A stretch of 64,000 nucleotides of DNA from Planctomycetaceae bacterium (GCA_029259845.1 JAJDEI010000110.1:20825-84824); one strand, 5' to 3'; positions 27,574 to 37,143 are shown, counted from the first letter of the stretch. The notes: generated by a model not told the origin, from the letters alone. Made by a program: numbers and translations.

Positions 27574-28752
27574 ATGGTTCGTGAACGAGTCGTCCAGCGC
27601 ACGCGCCAAACATCGGCCCCAGGATCCGCCCAGGGCGACGACGCCGGGGATTCTGCGCCTGTTCCCGACGCGGCCTCCGTTTCCGACGCGGCCTTCGTTC
27701 CCGATGAGACCTCAGGCGAGATCCCAGACAGGGACGTCCCTTCGTTTAACCCCGATGACCGCGAGTTTGACGAGGCCCTGCGGCCCACGTCGCTCGATCA
27801 GGTCATTGGGCAGACGAAGGTTGTCGAGCGGGTCCGGGTGATGCTGGATGCCACGCGGAAACGGGGCGACACGCTCGGCCATCTGCTGCTGGACGGCCCG
27901 CCCGGAATCGGCAAGACGACGCTCGCCACGGTGATCCCTCGCGAGTTGGGTGTCGACATCCAGGTTTGTGCCGGCCCGGCGATGCAGGCTCCCAAAGACT
28001 TGCTGCCGTACCTCACCAACGCGACGGAACGGTCGGTGCTGTTTATTGACGAAGTCCACCGTCTGCCGGCGGCGGTCGAGGAGTTTTTGTATCCGGCGAT
28101 GGAAGATTTTCGCGTTGATATCGCGTTGGGTGACGGGCTCAACGCCCGGACGATCAACATGCAGCTCAAACCGTTCACGGTCATTGGGGCGACCACGCGT
28201 TCCGGCATGCTGACCGCGCCCATGCGGGACCGCTTCGTGTATCGGGAGCATCTCGATTTCTATGAGACGGCCGATCTGGTCGACATCGTCCGCCGCAACG
28301 CCGTGAAACTGCGGACCACCATCACCGCCGAAGCGGCCGAAGAGATTGCCCGCCGCGCTCAGGGGACGCCCCGCAAGGCCAACAATCTGCTCCGCCGTAC
28401 CCGCGACTTTGCGACACTCGACCATCCCGATGGCGAGATCACCACGCAGATTGCTGAGAACGCTCTCGTTACACTGGAAATCGACGATTTGGGGCTCGAA
28501 CGCCAGGACCGCCGTTATCTGGAGACCGTGATCCGCGTGTTCTCCGGCCGGCCGGCCGGCCTGCGGGCGATCGCCCACAGCATGAGCGTCCCGCCCGACA
28601 CGCTGGAGGACGACGTCGAACCGTTCCTGCTGCGCAGCGGGCTGATTCAGCGGACCCCGCGTGGCCGCATCGTCACCGAAGCGGCCTACCTGCACCTCGG
28701 CCTCGCGCCGCCGGGCGATGTCACTTCGGTCGGGCAAGTCCGACTGTTCTGA
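27574..28752 (+). CDS. ruvB: Holliday junction branch migration helicase RuvB
   Basis: A 392-residue AAA+ motor that with RuvA drives branch migration. Walker [10 protein letters not shown] is at about residue 110, Walker [10 protein letters not shown] near residue 162, sensor GATTRSG near residue 205, and the winged-helix DNA-binding domain ends the protein ([18 protein letters not shown]). The first 50 residues are an unusual low-complexity extension with a [15 protein letters not shown] repeat; a later start is possible but no better Met precedes the conserved core. ruvA and ruvC are not in the window. Confidence 0.95.
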   Translation: MVRERVVQRTRQTSAPGSAQGDDAGDSAPVPDAASVSDAAFVPDETSGEIPDRDVPSFNPDDREFDEALRPTSLDQVIGQTKVVERVRVMLDATRKRGDTLGHLLLDGPPGIGKTTLATVIPRELGVDIQVCAGPAMQAPKDLLPYLTNATERSVLFIDEVHRLPAAVEEFLYPAMEDFRVDIALGDGLNARTINMQLKPFTVIGATTRSGMLTAPMRDRFVYREHLDFYETADLVDIVRRNAVKLRTTITAEAAEEIARRAQGTPRKANNLLRRTRDFATLDHPDGEITTQIAENALVTLEIDDLGLERQDRRYLETVIRVFSGRPAGLRAIAHSMSVPPDTLEDDVEPFLLRSGLIQRTPRGRIVTEAAYLHLGLAPPGDVTSVGQVRLF

Positions 28753-28812
28753 CGACGCTTGGCACCGACCTCCTCCCCATGAAAGAGGTGCCTCCTGCGT
28801 TACCTTTCAGCG

Positions 28813-29316
28813 TCAGCTCTTCGCCGCGGCGAGGGCGGCGTCGTAGTTGGGGTGCTCGGCGATTTCGCTGACGTATTCGACGTGCTTGAGAGTATCGTCC
28901 GGGCCGACGACGAAGATCGCGCGGCATAGGCAGCGGTCCAGCGGACCGCCGTCGATGAGCACGCCGTAGGCTTGTCCGAACTGGGCCGTCCGATGGTCAC
29001 TCACGCACTGGACCTTGTCGACCCCTTCGGCTCCGCACCAGCGGTTCTGGCCAAACGGGAGATCGGTGCTGACAACCAGGATTTCGACGCCTTCCAGTTC
29101 GGCGGCTGCTTCATTGAACCGCTTGGTCTCTTCGTGGCAGACCGGCGTGTCGAGCGACGGAACCGTGGCGATGATCCGCGTTTTTCCTGCTGAATCCGCC
29201 AGCGTCACGTCCCCCAATTCGCCGTTTTGCAGGGAGAATTCGGGGGCCTTGTCGCCTGCGTTCAAGCTGTTGCCGGCCAGAGTAACGGGATTGCCTTTGA
29301 GGGTGACGCTTGCCAT
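28813..29316 (-). CDS. tpx: Thiol peroxidase Tpx
   Basis: A 167-residue peroxiredoxin of the Tpx subfamily, reducing hydrogen and alkyl peroxides with electrons from thioredoxin. The peroxidatic cysteine is Cys60 in SLDTPVCHEETKRF and the resolving cysteine is Cys94 in NRWCGAEG, the exact Tpx numbering. Length and N-terminus (VTLKGNPVTLAGN) are typical. It is transcribed convergently with ruvB and divergently from the FHA gene. Confidence 0.95.
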   Translation of the reverse strand: MASVTLKGNPVTLAGNSLNAGDKAPEFSLQNGELGDVTLADSAGKTRIIATVPSLDTPVCHEETKRFNEAAAELEGVEILVVSTDLPFGQNRWCGAEGVDKVQCVSDHRTAQFGQAYGVLIDGGPLDRCLCRAIFVVGPDDTLKHVEYVSEIAEHPNYDAALAAAKS

Positions 29317-29811
29317 CGGATATCTCTCCTGTGCGGTTTGCCCGCGGGTGTAAGGTCAGTCGATTCAACCTCGCAGTATGATGATTCTCCCCCCGCTTGC
29401 AAGCGCTCCCGCTGCCGTCGGTGCGGCGACAATGCCATCGGCTTGGGAGGCTTGCTGGTGGGAAGGAAAACCTGGTTGCTCCGTGACTTGGAATGGTTCT
29501 GGAGCCGCGTGTTGACTGCCAATTGGGGACCTGTCCGATGCGGCTGGCGGGTCAGCCTTTGGTGCCGCCGGGCAGACTCTGCCGCTGACAAAGAGGGCCA
29601 TGTTGCATCGTCGGTGGTAAGTTTTTATTGACCTTTGGGTTACGTCCATCCATAATGGACAGTTGTCACGCCTGCCGCTGAACTGTCATCGCGAGGAGCC
29701 TCAAAATCGCAGGGCATGCTCTGCGCAGGCTCCGGTGTGACAGTCCCGTTACCCGTGTGGGCACTGGATTCGCCACAAGCTGTACTCGCCTCACGCTGTC
29801 TTCGTCCCACA
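29317..29811. other. Divergent intergenic region, nothing recognised
   Basis: Between tpx (-) and the FHA gene (+). I found no gene, repeat or clear promoter pair. The sequence TTTTTATTGACCTTTGGGTTACG near 29625 is the most AT-rich part and a plausible place for a promoter. Confidence 0.4.
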
Positions 29812-31017
29812 ATGTCCAAACCTGCGATCACCAGGCTTCGCGACGCTTTGGGCGTGTCTCGGCCGATCCGCGTCGCCGTGACCAGCGGCTCGCATGCGCA
29901 GCCTGAGATCGTCTCCATCGACGGACCGTTCGGGATCATCGGTCGCGGCAGTGGGTGCGATGTCACGCTCGCTGACCGCCTGGTCTCGTTTCGGCACGCT
30001 TATTTGCAGGCTTTTGGCGGTCGCATCGTCTGTGTCGACTTGTTGAGCCCCAATCCGATTACCTGGACGGGCCCGGAGACGTCCGTCTGGATGAGTCCCC
30101 GCCATCAGGTGACGATCGGGCCGTACACCTTGCAGATTCCGGACGACGGCTGGGAGCCAGAGAGCGGCGACTGGCCGTCTCCGTTGGATTGCAAGACTCG
30201 TGAGAACGACTCAACGCCGTTCGGGGCGCTGCCTCTGGTTCATCTGGAGTTGATGAACCGGCAGTTCAAAGGCATGACCTGGCCCATCAATCGGGTCCTT
30301 ACACTTGTGGGGCGCGACGAGCGCTGTCGGATCACCTGTGCGGACGAGAGGATTTCACGGGTCCATTGCAGTCTGCTGCTCACGCCGCACGGGTTGTGGG
30401 CCATCGACCTGCTGGGGCGCGGCGGCCTGCGGGTGAACGGCCAGCCGCGACGCTGCGCTCACCTGGCCTCCGGCGACGAACTGAGCATCGGCCAGTATCT
30501 CATGAGGGCCATGTACGAGTCGGATCTCGTCGCAATTCCCGCGGGGGACCAAGGTGCGGGGGAGCATGGCGCGAAGTCTCCCTCGGACACGGATGAGATT
30601 GTCATTCCTCCGGAGATTCTCGTTGCGGAAGACGCGCTCCCGTCGCCCGAGTTTCTGACGCGCAACAACAAGGTTTTTCCGGTCACCATTTCCAGTCCCG
30701 TTGTGATCGTTGAACCGCAGGGGGGGGTTCGTTCGTCCGGATACCAGGAGCTTCAGCTGGAATCGAATATTGTCACGCAGTTGCTTAAGACGCGCAGCAA
30801 GCTGCCGCATCTGGTTGTCGACATCCATCAGGCGGACGTGATGGATTCCATCATGGTCAACTCGGTGATGGCGATGTGCCGCGCTGCCAAGGGGCGTGCG
30901 GTCATCTGTAACGCATCCGAGGGCATGCTGTCCGTGCTCTCGGAGATGAATCTCACCCGGCTCTGGCCGCATTTTCCGACCCGCGAAGGGGCCGTGCAGC
31001 ACGTAACGGCCGAATGA
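29812..31017 (+). CDS. FHA-FHA-STAS signalling protein
   Basis: A 401-residue cytoplasmic protein. Two forkhead-associated phosphothreonine-binding domains are visible: the first around residues 20-115 (GIIGRGSGCDVTLADRLVSFRHA) and the second around 140-235 (LVGRDERCRITCADERISRVHC), each with the Arg, Ser and His of the FHA core. The C-terminal 110 residues resemble an anti-sigma-factor antagonist STAS domain (LVVDIHQADVMDSIMVNSVM), but the usual phosphoacceptor Ser of the DSS motif is Ile. It probably reads Ser/Thr kinase output. No kinase is adjacent. The start MSKPAITR was chosen because upstream residues are not domain-like. Confidence 0.8.
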   Translation: MSKPAITRLRDALGVSRPIRVAVTSGSHAQPEIVSIDGPFGIIGRGSGCDVTLADRLVSFRHAYLQAFGGRIVCVDLLSPNPITWTGPETSVWMSPRHQVTIGPYTLQIPDDGWEPESGDWPSPLDCKTRENDSTPFGALPLVHLELMNRQFKGMTWPINRVLTLVGRDERCRITCADERISRVHCSLLLTPHGLWAIDLLGRGGLRVNGQPRRCAHLASGDELSIGQYLMRAMYESDLVAIPAGDQGAGEHGAKSPSDTDEIVIPPEILVAEDALPSPEFLTRNNKVFPVTISSPVVIVEPQGGVRSSGYQELQLESNIVTQLLKTRSKLPHLVVDIHQADVMDSIMVNSVMAMCRAAKGRAVICNASEGMLSVLSEMNLTRLWPHFPTREGAVQHVTAE

Positions 31018-31045
31018 CGGGGCTTTGAACAACGGGGCGCCGCAT

Positions 31046-31810
31046 TCAACAACGTTCGCCTTCCGGGGGCGACTCGCTGGCGGAGCCGAGCCTCTCCGCC
31101 AGGAACGCCAGGCAGCGGCCCGCCATCGATCGGAAGTAGTCCCAAGTGTGTCCGCCCGCGATGGTCTCCAGGTCGGACTCAAAGGGGATGCCCATCGAGG
31201 ACAGCTTGCTCGCCAGTCGCTCAGCACCGTCGTACCACACGCTGTCGGTCGGATCGCAGACGAACATCTGGTCCCGCGGCCAGTTGAGCGGATGAATGTG
31301 CAGCGTTGCCGTCTGTTGGCGGGCCGCTTCGGTATCGGCGAACAACGCATCCAGCGGAAACCCCTGTCCCCACATCGTGTGGAAATCAACCGCGGGTGAA
31401 ATCGCCGCCACCGCCGGAAACTCTCGCGGAAAGCGATACGCCAATTGCAGCGCCCCTTGCCCCCCCATGCTGACGCCCAGCAGTCCGATGTGCGGCGGCG
31501 CGATGGCAAACCGTTCACCCATCCAGGGAACGGCCTGCTCCCGCAGAAACGACATGGGCGTCATGGTTGTATCGAATTCGGGGCACACGAAGTCGAGCCA
31601 CCAGGACCGCTGCCCATGCGGACAGACCGCCGGCAGCCGATGCCGCGCGAGCTCCGTCGTAAACACCGGATCGTCCCTGAGCGTCTGGCAACTGTGCCCG
31701 TGCAGAAACAGCACGGCCCGCTCAATGGGTTTGTCCCCCGGGGGCGTGAACACGTCCGCCTGCTTTCCGGCGATGTTGGCTGTCTCCCACCGTCCGTTGT
31801 CGTCATTCAT
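31046..31810 (-). CDS. Alpha/beta-hydrolase, esterase type
   Basis: A 254-residue cytoplasmic esterase-like protein. The nucleophile elbow is GVSMGGQG (Ser at about residue 115) and the catalytic His is probably in IAGGHTWDYF near residue 225; an oxyanion-type HGH motif is at about 37-39. The layout matches the FrmB/putative-esterase group. It is convergent with the FHA gene (28 bp apart) and divergent from bfr. The substrate is unknown. Confidence 0.85.
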   Translation of the reverse strand: MNDDNGRWETANIAGKQADVFTPPGDKPIERAVLFLHGHSCQTLRDDPVFTTELARHRLPAVCPHGQRSWWLDFVCPEFDTTMTPMSFLREQAVPWMGERFAIAPPHIGLLGVSMGGQGALQLAYRFPREFPAVAAISPAVDFHTMWGQGFPLDALFADTEAARQQTATLHIHPLNWPRDQMFVCDPTDSVWYDGAERLASKLSSMGIPFESDLETIAGGHTWDYFRSMAGRCLAFLAERLGSASESPPEGERC

Positions 31811-31996
31811 CGTTGTTGCTCATTGGTCCTGTTTCTGCTGAGACTCAGTCGCTTTGCGAGACGAGGTTTCAATCGCCAAAAAACTTCGCCGTTTGCCCCA
31901 CGCGCGACTGGCCGTCGTCACCACAACTCCTACAATTCGGTCACCACGGGCCGATCGTCGTCCCTAGACCCTCGACATTCAACCCTCGACCGAACC

Positions 31997-32479
31997 ATGC
32001 AAGGCAGCCAAAAAGTCATCGACGCCATGAACGCCGGCCTGACGATCGAACTGACGGCGATCAATCAATACTTCATCCAGTCGCGGATGTGTGCCAACTG
32101 GGGCTTCCACAAGCTGGCCAAGCACCATTATGAAGAGTCGATCGAAGAGATGCAGCACGCCCAGTTGCTGATCGACCGCACGATCTTTCTGGAAGGGGTC
32201 CCCGAAATCGCCCGCTACGACGTGATCCGTGCCGGGACCAACGTTAAGGAGCAGTTGCAGTTCGATCTTGAAGTCGAAACGCAGGCGAGCAAGACCTACA
32301 ACGACGCCGCTCAAATCTGCATCGAAGAAAAGGACGCTGCCACTCGCGAAATCATCGAAAAGATCATCCGCGAGTCAGAAGAGAGCCTCGACTGGCTCGA
32401 GGAGCAACTCGAACTCATCGACACCATTGGCCTCGAACTCTACCTCCAGTCCCAAATGGGCGAACCGGCCGGCGGTTGA
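31997..32479 (+). CDS. bfr: Bacterioferritin with altered ferroxidase centre
   Basis: A 160-residue four-helix bacterioferritin subunit, aligning with E. coli Bfr without gaps through the ligand region. Glu18, Glu51, His54 and Glu94 are kept, as is Met52, the haem ligand. At 127 and 130, where E. coli has the bridging Glu and a His, this protein has Ser and Ser (RESEESLDW). The ferroxidase site is therefore incomplete, as in haem-carrying or partner subunits of two-subunit bacterioferritins. The leader before the ATG is G-poor (ACCCTCGACATTCAACC). A Bfd-type ferredoxin gene lies 0.7 kb downstream on the other strand. Confidence 0.9.
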   Translation: MQGSQKVIDAMNAGLTIELTAINQYFIQSRMCANWGFHKLAKHHYEESIEEMQHAQLLIDRTIFLEGVPEIARYDVIRAGTNVKEQLQFDLEVETQASKTYNDAAQICIEEKDAATREIIEKIIRESEESLDWLEEQLELIDTIGLELYLQSQMGEPAGG

Positions 32480-32497
32480 TCGTGATTTCCTCTCAAC

Positions 32498-32519
32498 CCC
32501 ACGGGCTGCGGCCCGTGGG
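32498..32519. terminator. Hairpin between bfr and the HD-type gene
   Basis: Perfect 9-bp stem CCCACGGGC / GCCCGTGGG with a TGCG loop, between two convergent stop codons. It belongs to the CCCACGGG palindrome group also seen at 4269-4290 and about 8250-8275. Confidence 0.6.
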
Positions 32520-32527
32520 ATTCTTTC

Positions 32528-33082
32528 TCAGGCATCTTTTTTCACAACAAATCGCGACGTCACGCGCCCGTCGATCTCTGCAAAGAACCACTCCAGCGGC
32601 TCCCGGCCTTTTCCCGCAGTGCATCCGTCGATGATCTGAAACGCCAGAAACAGGTCCCAATCCTGAATGCGGCGGAGCAGGGCATCGAATCGCTCCTGGT
32701 TCACCGCACCGCGATCGCGGTGTTGCCGCCAGAGTGCGTACGGCTCATCGTGGAACTGAACTGATTCGAGCAGATTCGCGTCGCCGCAGAACTCCGCGAG
32801 AAACTGCCTTGCGATCGATGCGTGACTGCGCGGATCGGCAATTCGAACCCCCGGCTCGGCGTCCGGCTTGAACGTATCGTGCGTATGGATGGCAAGCCGC
32901 AGCCGCCGGCGATTGGCGTCCGTCAACTTGTCGGCGAGGGCATCGAGGCTCCGTTCGAGTTCTGCGATATGGGCTCGGATTGTCCCCTCCGGATGCCCCG
33001 GTCGGACGGTCCCCCAATCCAGGTTCGCGCGATAACGCTCGTCAGCGAGGATGGCATCCAGAATGTTCTGATCGCTCGACAT
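32528..33082 (-). CDS. HD-type metal-dependent hydrolase-like protein
   Basis: A 184-residue soluble protein. His and Asp residues spaced as in HD phosphohydrolases are present: TIRAHIAELE near residue 34, AIHTHDTFK near 64, and ESVQFHDEPY near 105, followed by a long helical C-terminus. No nucleotidyl-transferase or GAF partner domain exists. The gene lies between bfr and the Bfd gene, which may be chance. Assignment rests on motif spacing only; substrate unknown. Confidence 0.6.
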   Translation of the reverse strand: MSSDQNILDAILADERYRANLDWGTVRPGHPEGTIRAHIAELERSLDALADKLTDANRRRLRLAIHTHDTFKPDAEPGVRIADPRSHASIARQFLAEFCGDANLLESVQFHDEPYALWRQHRDRGAVNQERFDALLRRIQDWDLFLAFQIIDGCTAGKGREPLEWFFAEIDGRVTSRFVVKKDA

Positions 33083-33149
33083 GGGTACGGTCCGTGAAGA
33101 TTCCGATCAGGCGGGCGGTCACTCGCCACAGGTCGGTTCGGTCTGAGGA

Positions 33150-33187
33150 TGAAAACAGCCCGGCCTCTGAGCAAGCAGAGACCGGGC
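33150..33187 (-). terminator. Intrinsic terminator downstream of the Bfd gene
   Basis: Stem GCCCGG-CCTCTG paired with CAGAG-CCGGGC around an AGCAAG loop (33158-33187); on the minus strand the stem is followed by TGTTTTC. It lies 30 bp beyond the stop codon. Confidence 0.7.
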
Positions 33188-33218
33188 CGGTGTCGGTTTG
33201 GTTCGGGAGCGCGAAGCC

Positions 33219-33431
33219 TCAAAGTGCGGCGGGCATCTCCTCTTCGCAGGCGCCCGTTGCTCCGTGTGATTCGATAATCTGGCGAATCTTCGTGTGGCAG
33301 GAGTTGCACCCGCCGCCCGCTCCGCATGTGCGGATCACGTCCTTGACACTCTGGGCACCATAGATGGCGACAGAGTCGGCAACTTGGGATTCCTTGACCT
33401 GCAAGCAGTGGCAGGTCACTCTGTCAGTCAT
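33219..33431 (-). CDS. Bacterioferritin-associated ferredoxin-like [2Fe-2S] protein
   Basis: A 70-residue protein with the BFD-type cluster motif CHC near residue 7 and CGAGGGCNSC near residue 38, giving four cysteines for a [2Fe-2S] cluster. Bfd binds bacterioferritin and passes electrons that reduce and release stored iron. The nearness to bfr supports that role. A start six codons upstream is also open (MPCCDSM), but the ATG at 33431 places the cluster as in known Bfd. Confidence 0.85.
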   Translation of the reverse strand: MTDRVTCHCLQVKESQVADSVAIYGAQSVKDVIRTCGAGGGCNSCHTKIRQIIESHGATGACEEEMPAAL

Positions 33432-33602
33432 GCTGTCGCAGCAGGGCACTGGGCAGATCCTCGGCAGGGCAGGCTCTTGGCAGGGATTTGAAGTTGAGAC
33501 TCAGTCTCAGTAGTGCAATTCTAGGCCGAGGTAGTCGGGTACGTCAATCGATTTCTGCTTGGCCATCGTCATGAATTCAGAAATCCACCACGAGGCGTAA
33601 TT

Positions 33603-35933
33603 GTGAAGACGTTGACGCAAAATCAGTATGGAAAACATGTTGCAGACTTGAGTGGGGAGGGGCTGCTCCGTTACGGGGCACCGCGCAGACTCGTTCCTCA
33701 CCTCCGGCACCTCCCTCGGGCCCTGCTTGTGGTTGCTTCAGGGTTCTATTTGGCCGGCGTCGGACTGGCGGACGGGGCGAGGGACAACGACCCGTCGAAT
33801 GTTCGCCAGATTCCGCCGCCGGGCATCGAGATTCCCGCGGCTGACGTCGCGCGGCTGGAGGATCAGCTTGCTCATCTGCAGGCGGAGATCGCCGACCTCA
33901 GGAGCCGTGACGACGCGCTCGCCCAATCACTGCTCCCTGATGTTGAGATCTTCGCCCGTGCTGTCGATCAGGCTGTTCGGTTCAACGAGATGTTTGCGGA
34001 GGCGGATATCAAACGGGCCGAGGCCCTGTTGGACGAAGGGACGGCGAGGGCTCAACAACTGGCGGCGGGGGACGCTCCCTGGACGCGGCAGAAGGGGCTC
34101 GTCGTGCGTGGGTTTCGCTCGCGGCTGGACGGCACCGTGCAGCCGTACGGACTCGTGGTCCCCGACAGCTACACGTCACAGACACCGGGCCACTATCGTT
34201 GCGATGTTTGGCTGCATGGCCGCGGTGAGAGGTCGGTCGAGTTGCAGTTCATTCGTAGCCGCATGACGAATCCGGGTCCGTACCAGCCGGAAGACACGAT
34301 CGTGCTGCATCCGTTCGGGCGGTACTCGAATGCCTTCAAATTCGCCGGCGAGGTCGACGTGCTGGAGGCGCTAGAGCACGCGAAGTCGCAGTACCGCCTC
34401 GACGAGGACCGCATCTCGATCCGCGGCTTCTCGATGGGGGGAGCGGGTTGCTGGCAGATGGCCGTGCACTACGCCGACCGCTGGTTCGCTGCCAACCCCG
34501 GCGCCGGTTTCTCCGAGACGCCCCAATTCCTGCGTTCTTTCCAAGGCGAGCAGCTCTCGCCGACCTGGTGGGAGCAGACGCTCTGGCAATGGTACGACTG
34601 CCCCGGCTGGGTCACCAACCTCGCCCACTGCCCCACGATCGCCTACAGCGGCGAACTCGACATCCAGAAACAAGCAGCCGACGTGATGGCGGAGGCGTTT
34701 GGCGCCATCGGTTTGGAGGATCCGGAGGCGATGTGGCTGGTGGGGCGACCTGTCCACGGAGAGTACACCGATCAGGAAAAAAGAGAGGTGATGCGCGCGA
34801 TGAACGCGCGCGGACGTGAGTTGGTGCACATCATTGGACCCGAAACGACTCATCGCCTTCACCCGGATGCCAAGACTGAAATCGAGGCTCGCATGGACCA
34901 ACTGGCCGGCCATCGATCGACCGACGTGCCGCTTGCAGTGAACGTTGCGACCTCGACATTACGGTATGACCGCATGCATTGGATCAAAGTAAACGCCCTC
35001 CAAGAGCATTGGAAAACGGGATACGTCTCGGCACGCATGGAACCGCCGAACAGGATCCTCGTTCGTGCGGAGGGAGTCTCGGACTTTGAAGTGCACTTCG
35101 GTCCCGGTGAACTCCCGGAGTGGTTCTTGAAGACACCCGATGTCATGTGGGACAGGTTTGGTCCGCGCACCGAAGCGATGAAAGCTGCGGACTTCGACCT
35201 TTTGGGAGATGAGCCTCTGATTCGATCGGATCGTTCGTGGACGTTTCGCGTGTTCCAGAAGTCGATCGAGATTCAAACTGAGCAGGGGCCGATGACGGTT
35301 CCCGAATGGACTGTCGGCACGCCGCCGTGGGAGGGGGAGCTTCGCAAGCGGCACGGGTCGCAAGGGCCAATTGATGATGCGTTCATGGACTCGTTTGTGT
35401 TCGTGACGCCGAGCGGGGAGTGTCGGCATCCGGCGGTCGAGCAGTGGACGAAGGCCGAGTTTGAGCACGCCGTCACGCATTGGCGGCAGCAGATGCGGGG
35501 GGACGCGCGGGTCAAGGCGGACGCGGACATCACCGAGGAGGACATCGCGCGGCACAACCTGATCCTGTGGGGCGATCCGGTGAGTAACAGCGTCATGGAG
35601 AGGGTCATGCAGGGGCTGCCGATCCAGTGGACCGAAAGCGAAGTCATCGTCGGCGAGCGGCGGTTCGACGCGGCTCATCACGCGCCGATTCTGATCTTTC
35701 CCAACCCGCTCAACCCGAAGAAGTACGTCGTCCTCAACAGCAGTTTCACCTACCGGGAGTACGATTACCTCAACAACGCGCGGCAAACGCCCAAACTGCC
35801 GGACTGGGCGGTCGTCGACCTGCGGACGCCGCCGGATTCACGCTGGCCGGGCAAGATTGTCGACGCGGACTTCTTCGACGAGAAGTGGGAGTTACAGGCT
35901 CCCCACGAGGATCGTGTCCGGGCGAAACGATGA
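33603..35933 (+). CDS. Secreted prolyl-oligopeptidase-family serine peptidase
   Basis: A 776-residue exported protein. A hydrophobic segment at about residues 38-55 (PRALLVVASGFYLAGVGLA) is preceded by a basic stretch and acts as signal or anchor. Residues 80-110 form a short coiled coil. An alpha/beta-hydrolase domain follows with nucleophile GFSMGGAG near residue 282 and an acid/His region (VGRPVHGEY) near 380. The C-terminal 330 residues have no recognised fold. It is likely an extracytoplasmic peptidase or esterase. The long N-terminus before the hydrophobic segment suggests the real start could be internal. Confidence 0.8.
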   Translation: MKTLTQNQYGKHVADLSGEGLLRYGAPRRLVPHLRHLPRALLVVASGFYLAGVGLADGARDNDPSNVRQIPPPGIEIPAADVARLEDQLAHLQAEIADLRSRDDALAQSLLPDVEIFARAVDQAVRFNEMFAEADIKRAEALLDEGTARAQQLAAGDAPWTRQKGLVVRGFRSRLDGTVQPYGLVVPDSYTSQTPGHYRCDVWLHGRGERSVELQFIRSRMTNPGPYQPEDTIVLHPFGRYSNAFKFAGEVDVLEALEHAKSQYRLDEDRISIRGFSMGGAGCWQMAVHYADRWFAANPGAGFSETPQFLRSFQGEQLSPTWWEQTLWQWYDCPGWVTNLAHCPTIAYSGELDIQKQAADVMAEAFGAIGLEDPEAMWLVGRPVHGEYTDQEKREVMRAMNARGRELVHIIGPETTHRLHPDAKTEIEARMDQLAGHRSTDVPLAVNVATSTLRYDRMHWIKVNALQEHWKTGYVSARMEPPNRILVRAEGVSDFEVHFGPGELPEWFLKTPDVMWDRFGPRTEAMKAADFDLLGDEPLIRSDRSWTFRVFQKSIEIQTEQGPMTVPEWTVGTPPWEGELRKRHGSQGPIDDAFMDSFVFVTPSGECRHPAVEQWTKAEFEHAVTHWRQQMRGDARVKADADITEEDIARHNLILWGDPVSNSVMERVMQGLPIQWTESEVIVGERRFDAAHHAPILIFPNPLNPKKYVVLNSSFTYREYDYLNNARQTPKLPDWAVVDLRTPPDSRWPGKIVDADFFDEKWELQAPHEDRVRAKR

Positions 35934-35961
35934 AATTGACCGGTCGGCGAGGCGCCGTCTG

Positions 35962-36537
35962 TCAGACGCCGGCTTTGACCTGCATGCGGCGGAGGCGTTC
36001 GCGAGCGCGGCTGAGGGTCGGGCCGATCGTGTTCTCCGGGATGCGGAGCGCGCCGCTGATCTCCTCGTACGACTTGCCCTCAAGGTGAAACAGCCGCACG
36101 ACGGCGGCGTCACGGCGGGGCAGGCCGCGGAGCATCTGTTCGGCCTCTTCCGCATCTTCGATCCGCTGCATTTCGGTACCGGCTGCGTCGATGCTGGCCT
36201 GGTGGGCGTCGACATGCCCCAAGGCTTCCGAACGGCGGCGGCGAACGATCTCGTGGACGACGACCCGCCTCGCCACGACGGTCAGGTAGGTCGCCAGGGA
36301 ACTCTCGCCGCGAAAATTTCGGAGGACTGCGAAGTTGTTCTTGACCAGCGCGAGAAAGATTTCGCTGCAAAGGTCGTCAACATCCGCCGGTCCGACGACG
36401 ACGGAACGGGCGTGGGCGGTGTGATTGATGACGTGGACGAACAGACCGATGAAGCGGTCAACGAAATCCTGCCAGGCCCCGGGCGTTTGGTTGAGGCATT
36501 GCTTGAGCAGGTTTCGGTCGAGATCAGTGAGTGCCAC
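35962..36537 (-). CDS. ECF-type sigma-70 family RNA polymerase sigma factor
   Basis: A 191-residue sigma factor of the extracytoplasmic-function class. Region 2 includes DVDDLCSEIFLALVKNNFAVL (about residues 52-72) and region 4 includes AAVVRLFHLEGKSYEEISGAL followed by a recognition helix PENTIGPTLSRARERL near the end. No anti-sigma gene is adjacent; the gene ends 28 bp from the convergent serine peptidase gene. Target promoters unknown. Confidence 0.9.
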   Translation of the reverse strand: MALTDLDRNLLKQCLNQTPGAWQDFVDRFIGLFVHVINHTAHARSVVVGPADVDDLCSEIFLALVKNNFAVLRNFRGESSLATYLTVVARRVVVHEIVRRRRSEALGHVDAHQASIDAAGTEMQRIEDAEEAEQMLRGLPRRDAAVVRLFHLEGKSYEEISGALRIPENTIGPTLSRARERLRRMQVKAGV

Positions 36538-37143
36538 GGCGAATGAGCTCCACGGTCACTTCATGTGACTCCACTTCCGGTAACGGTCGGATGCATTTCC
36601 CCTATACAGAAATCGGTCGTAAACTTCTAAATCTGTGGGAGGAAACAGTAAGCGGGTCGGCGTCTCCGGCCTGACGAGCCGCCGCTGGGCATCAAGGTGT
36701 GAGTGTCGCCACCCAACCTCTCCTTCAAGTTTACACCTGCGGTTGACGTGGGGCAAGATGTGTCTGGAGCAGCCCGGTGTTACCCTCTTATATGATGGGA
36801 GTTACGGCCTTTGGGGGAGTGCCGGAGCACGATGGACCGCTTGCTTGACAGGTGCGCGGACCGGTCCTAAGATTCCGACGGTTGCGGGTCGCAACCTTCG
36901 TGCTGACTCGTGGTTGCGACGCGGAAGGGGAGGATTCGGCTGTCTTCTGCCGGGTGTTGACTGGAAAAAGTTGAGACTTGGTTTTATCTTCCGCAGCAGA
37001 TTGAAGATGCAACTGACGATCGCCGATTTCATGGGGAAGGATTCGATTATCCGTACCCCGACACTTCAGCGGGCGGGGTGCCTTGTTCAACCAAAATGAG
37101 TGAAGCCGCCTGACTCCTTCAGACTGCCAAGGGAACTGTCATC
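36538..37143. other. Intergenic region before the ferredoxin gene
   Basis: About 600 bases without a convincing gene. AT content is higher than elsewhere. It holds a good sigma-70-like promoter (36845-36873) directed at the ferredoxin gene and, near 36890-36922, a GTTGCGGGTCGCAAC hairpin. Confidence 0.5.
36845..36873 (+). promoter_or_regulatory. Candidate sigma-70 promoter for the ferredoxin gene
   Basis: TTGACA (36845-36850), a 17-base spacer and TAAGAT (36868-36873). It would give a 5' leader of about 265 bases. Confidence 0.5.

Noticed and set aside
36635..37099. Protein gene upstream of the ferredoxin
   Set aside because: The translation lacks a recognisable fold or ribosome-binding site and contains the promoter candidate.
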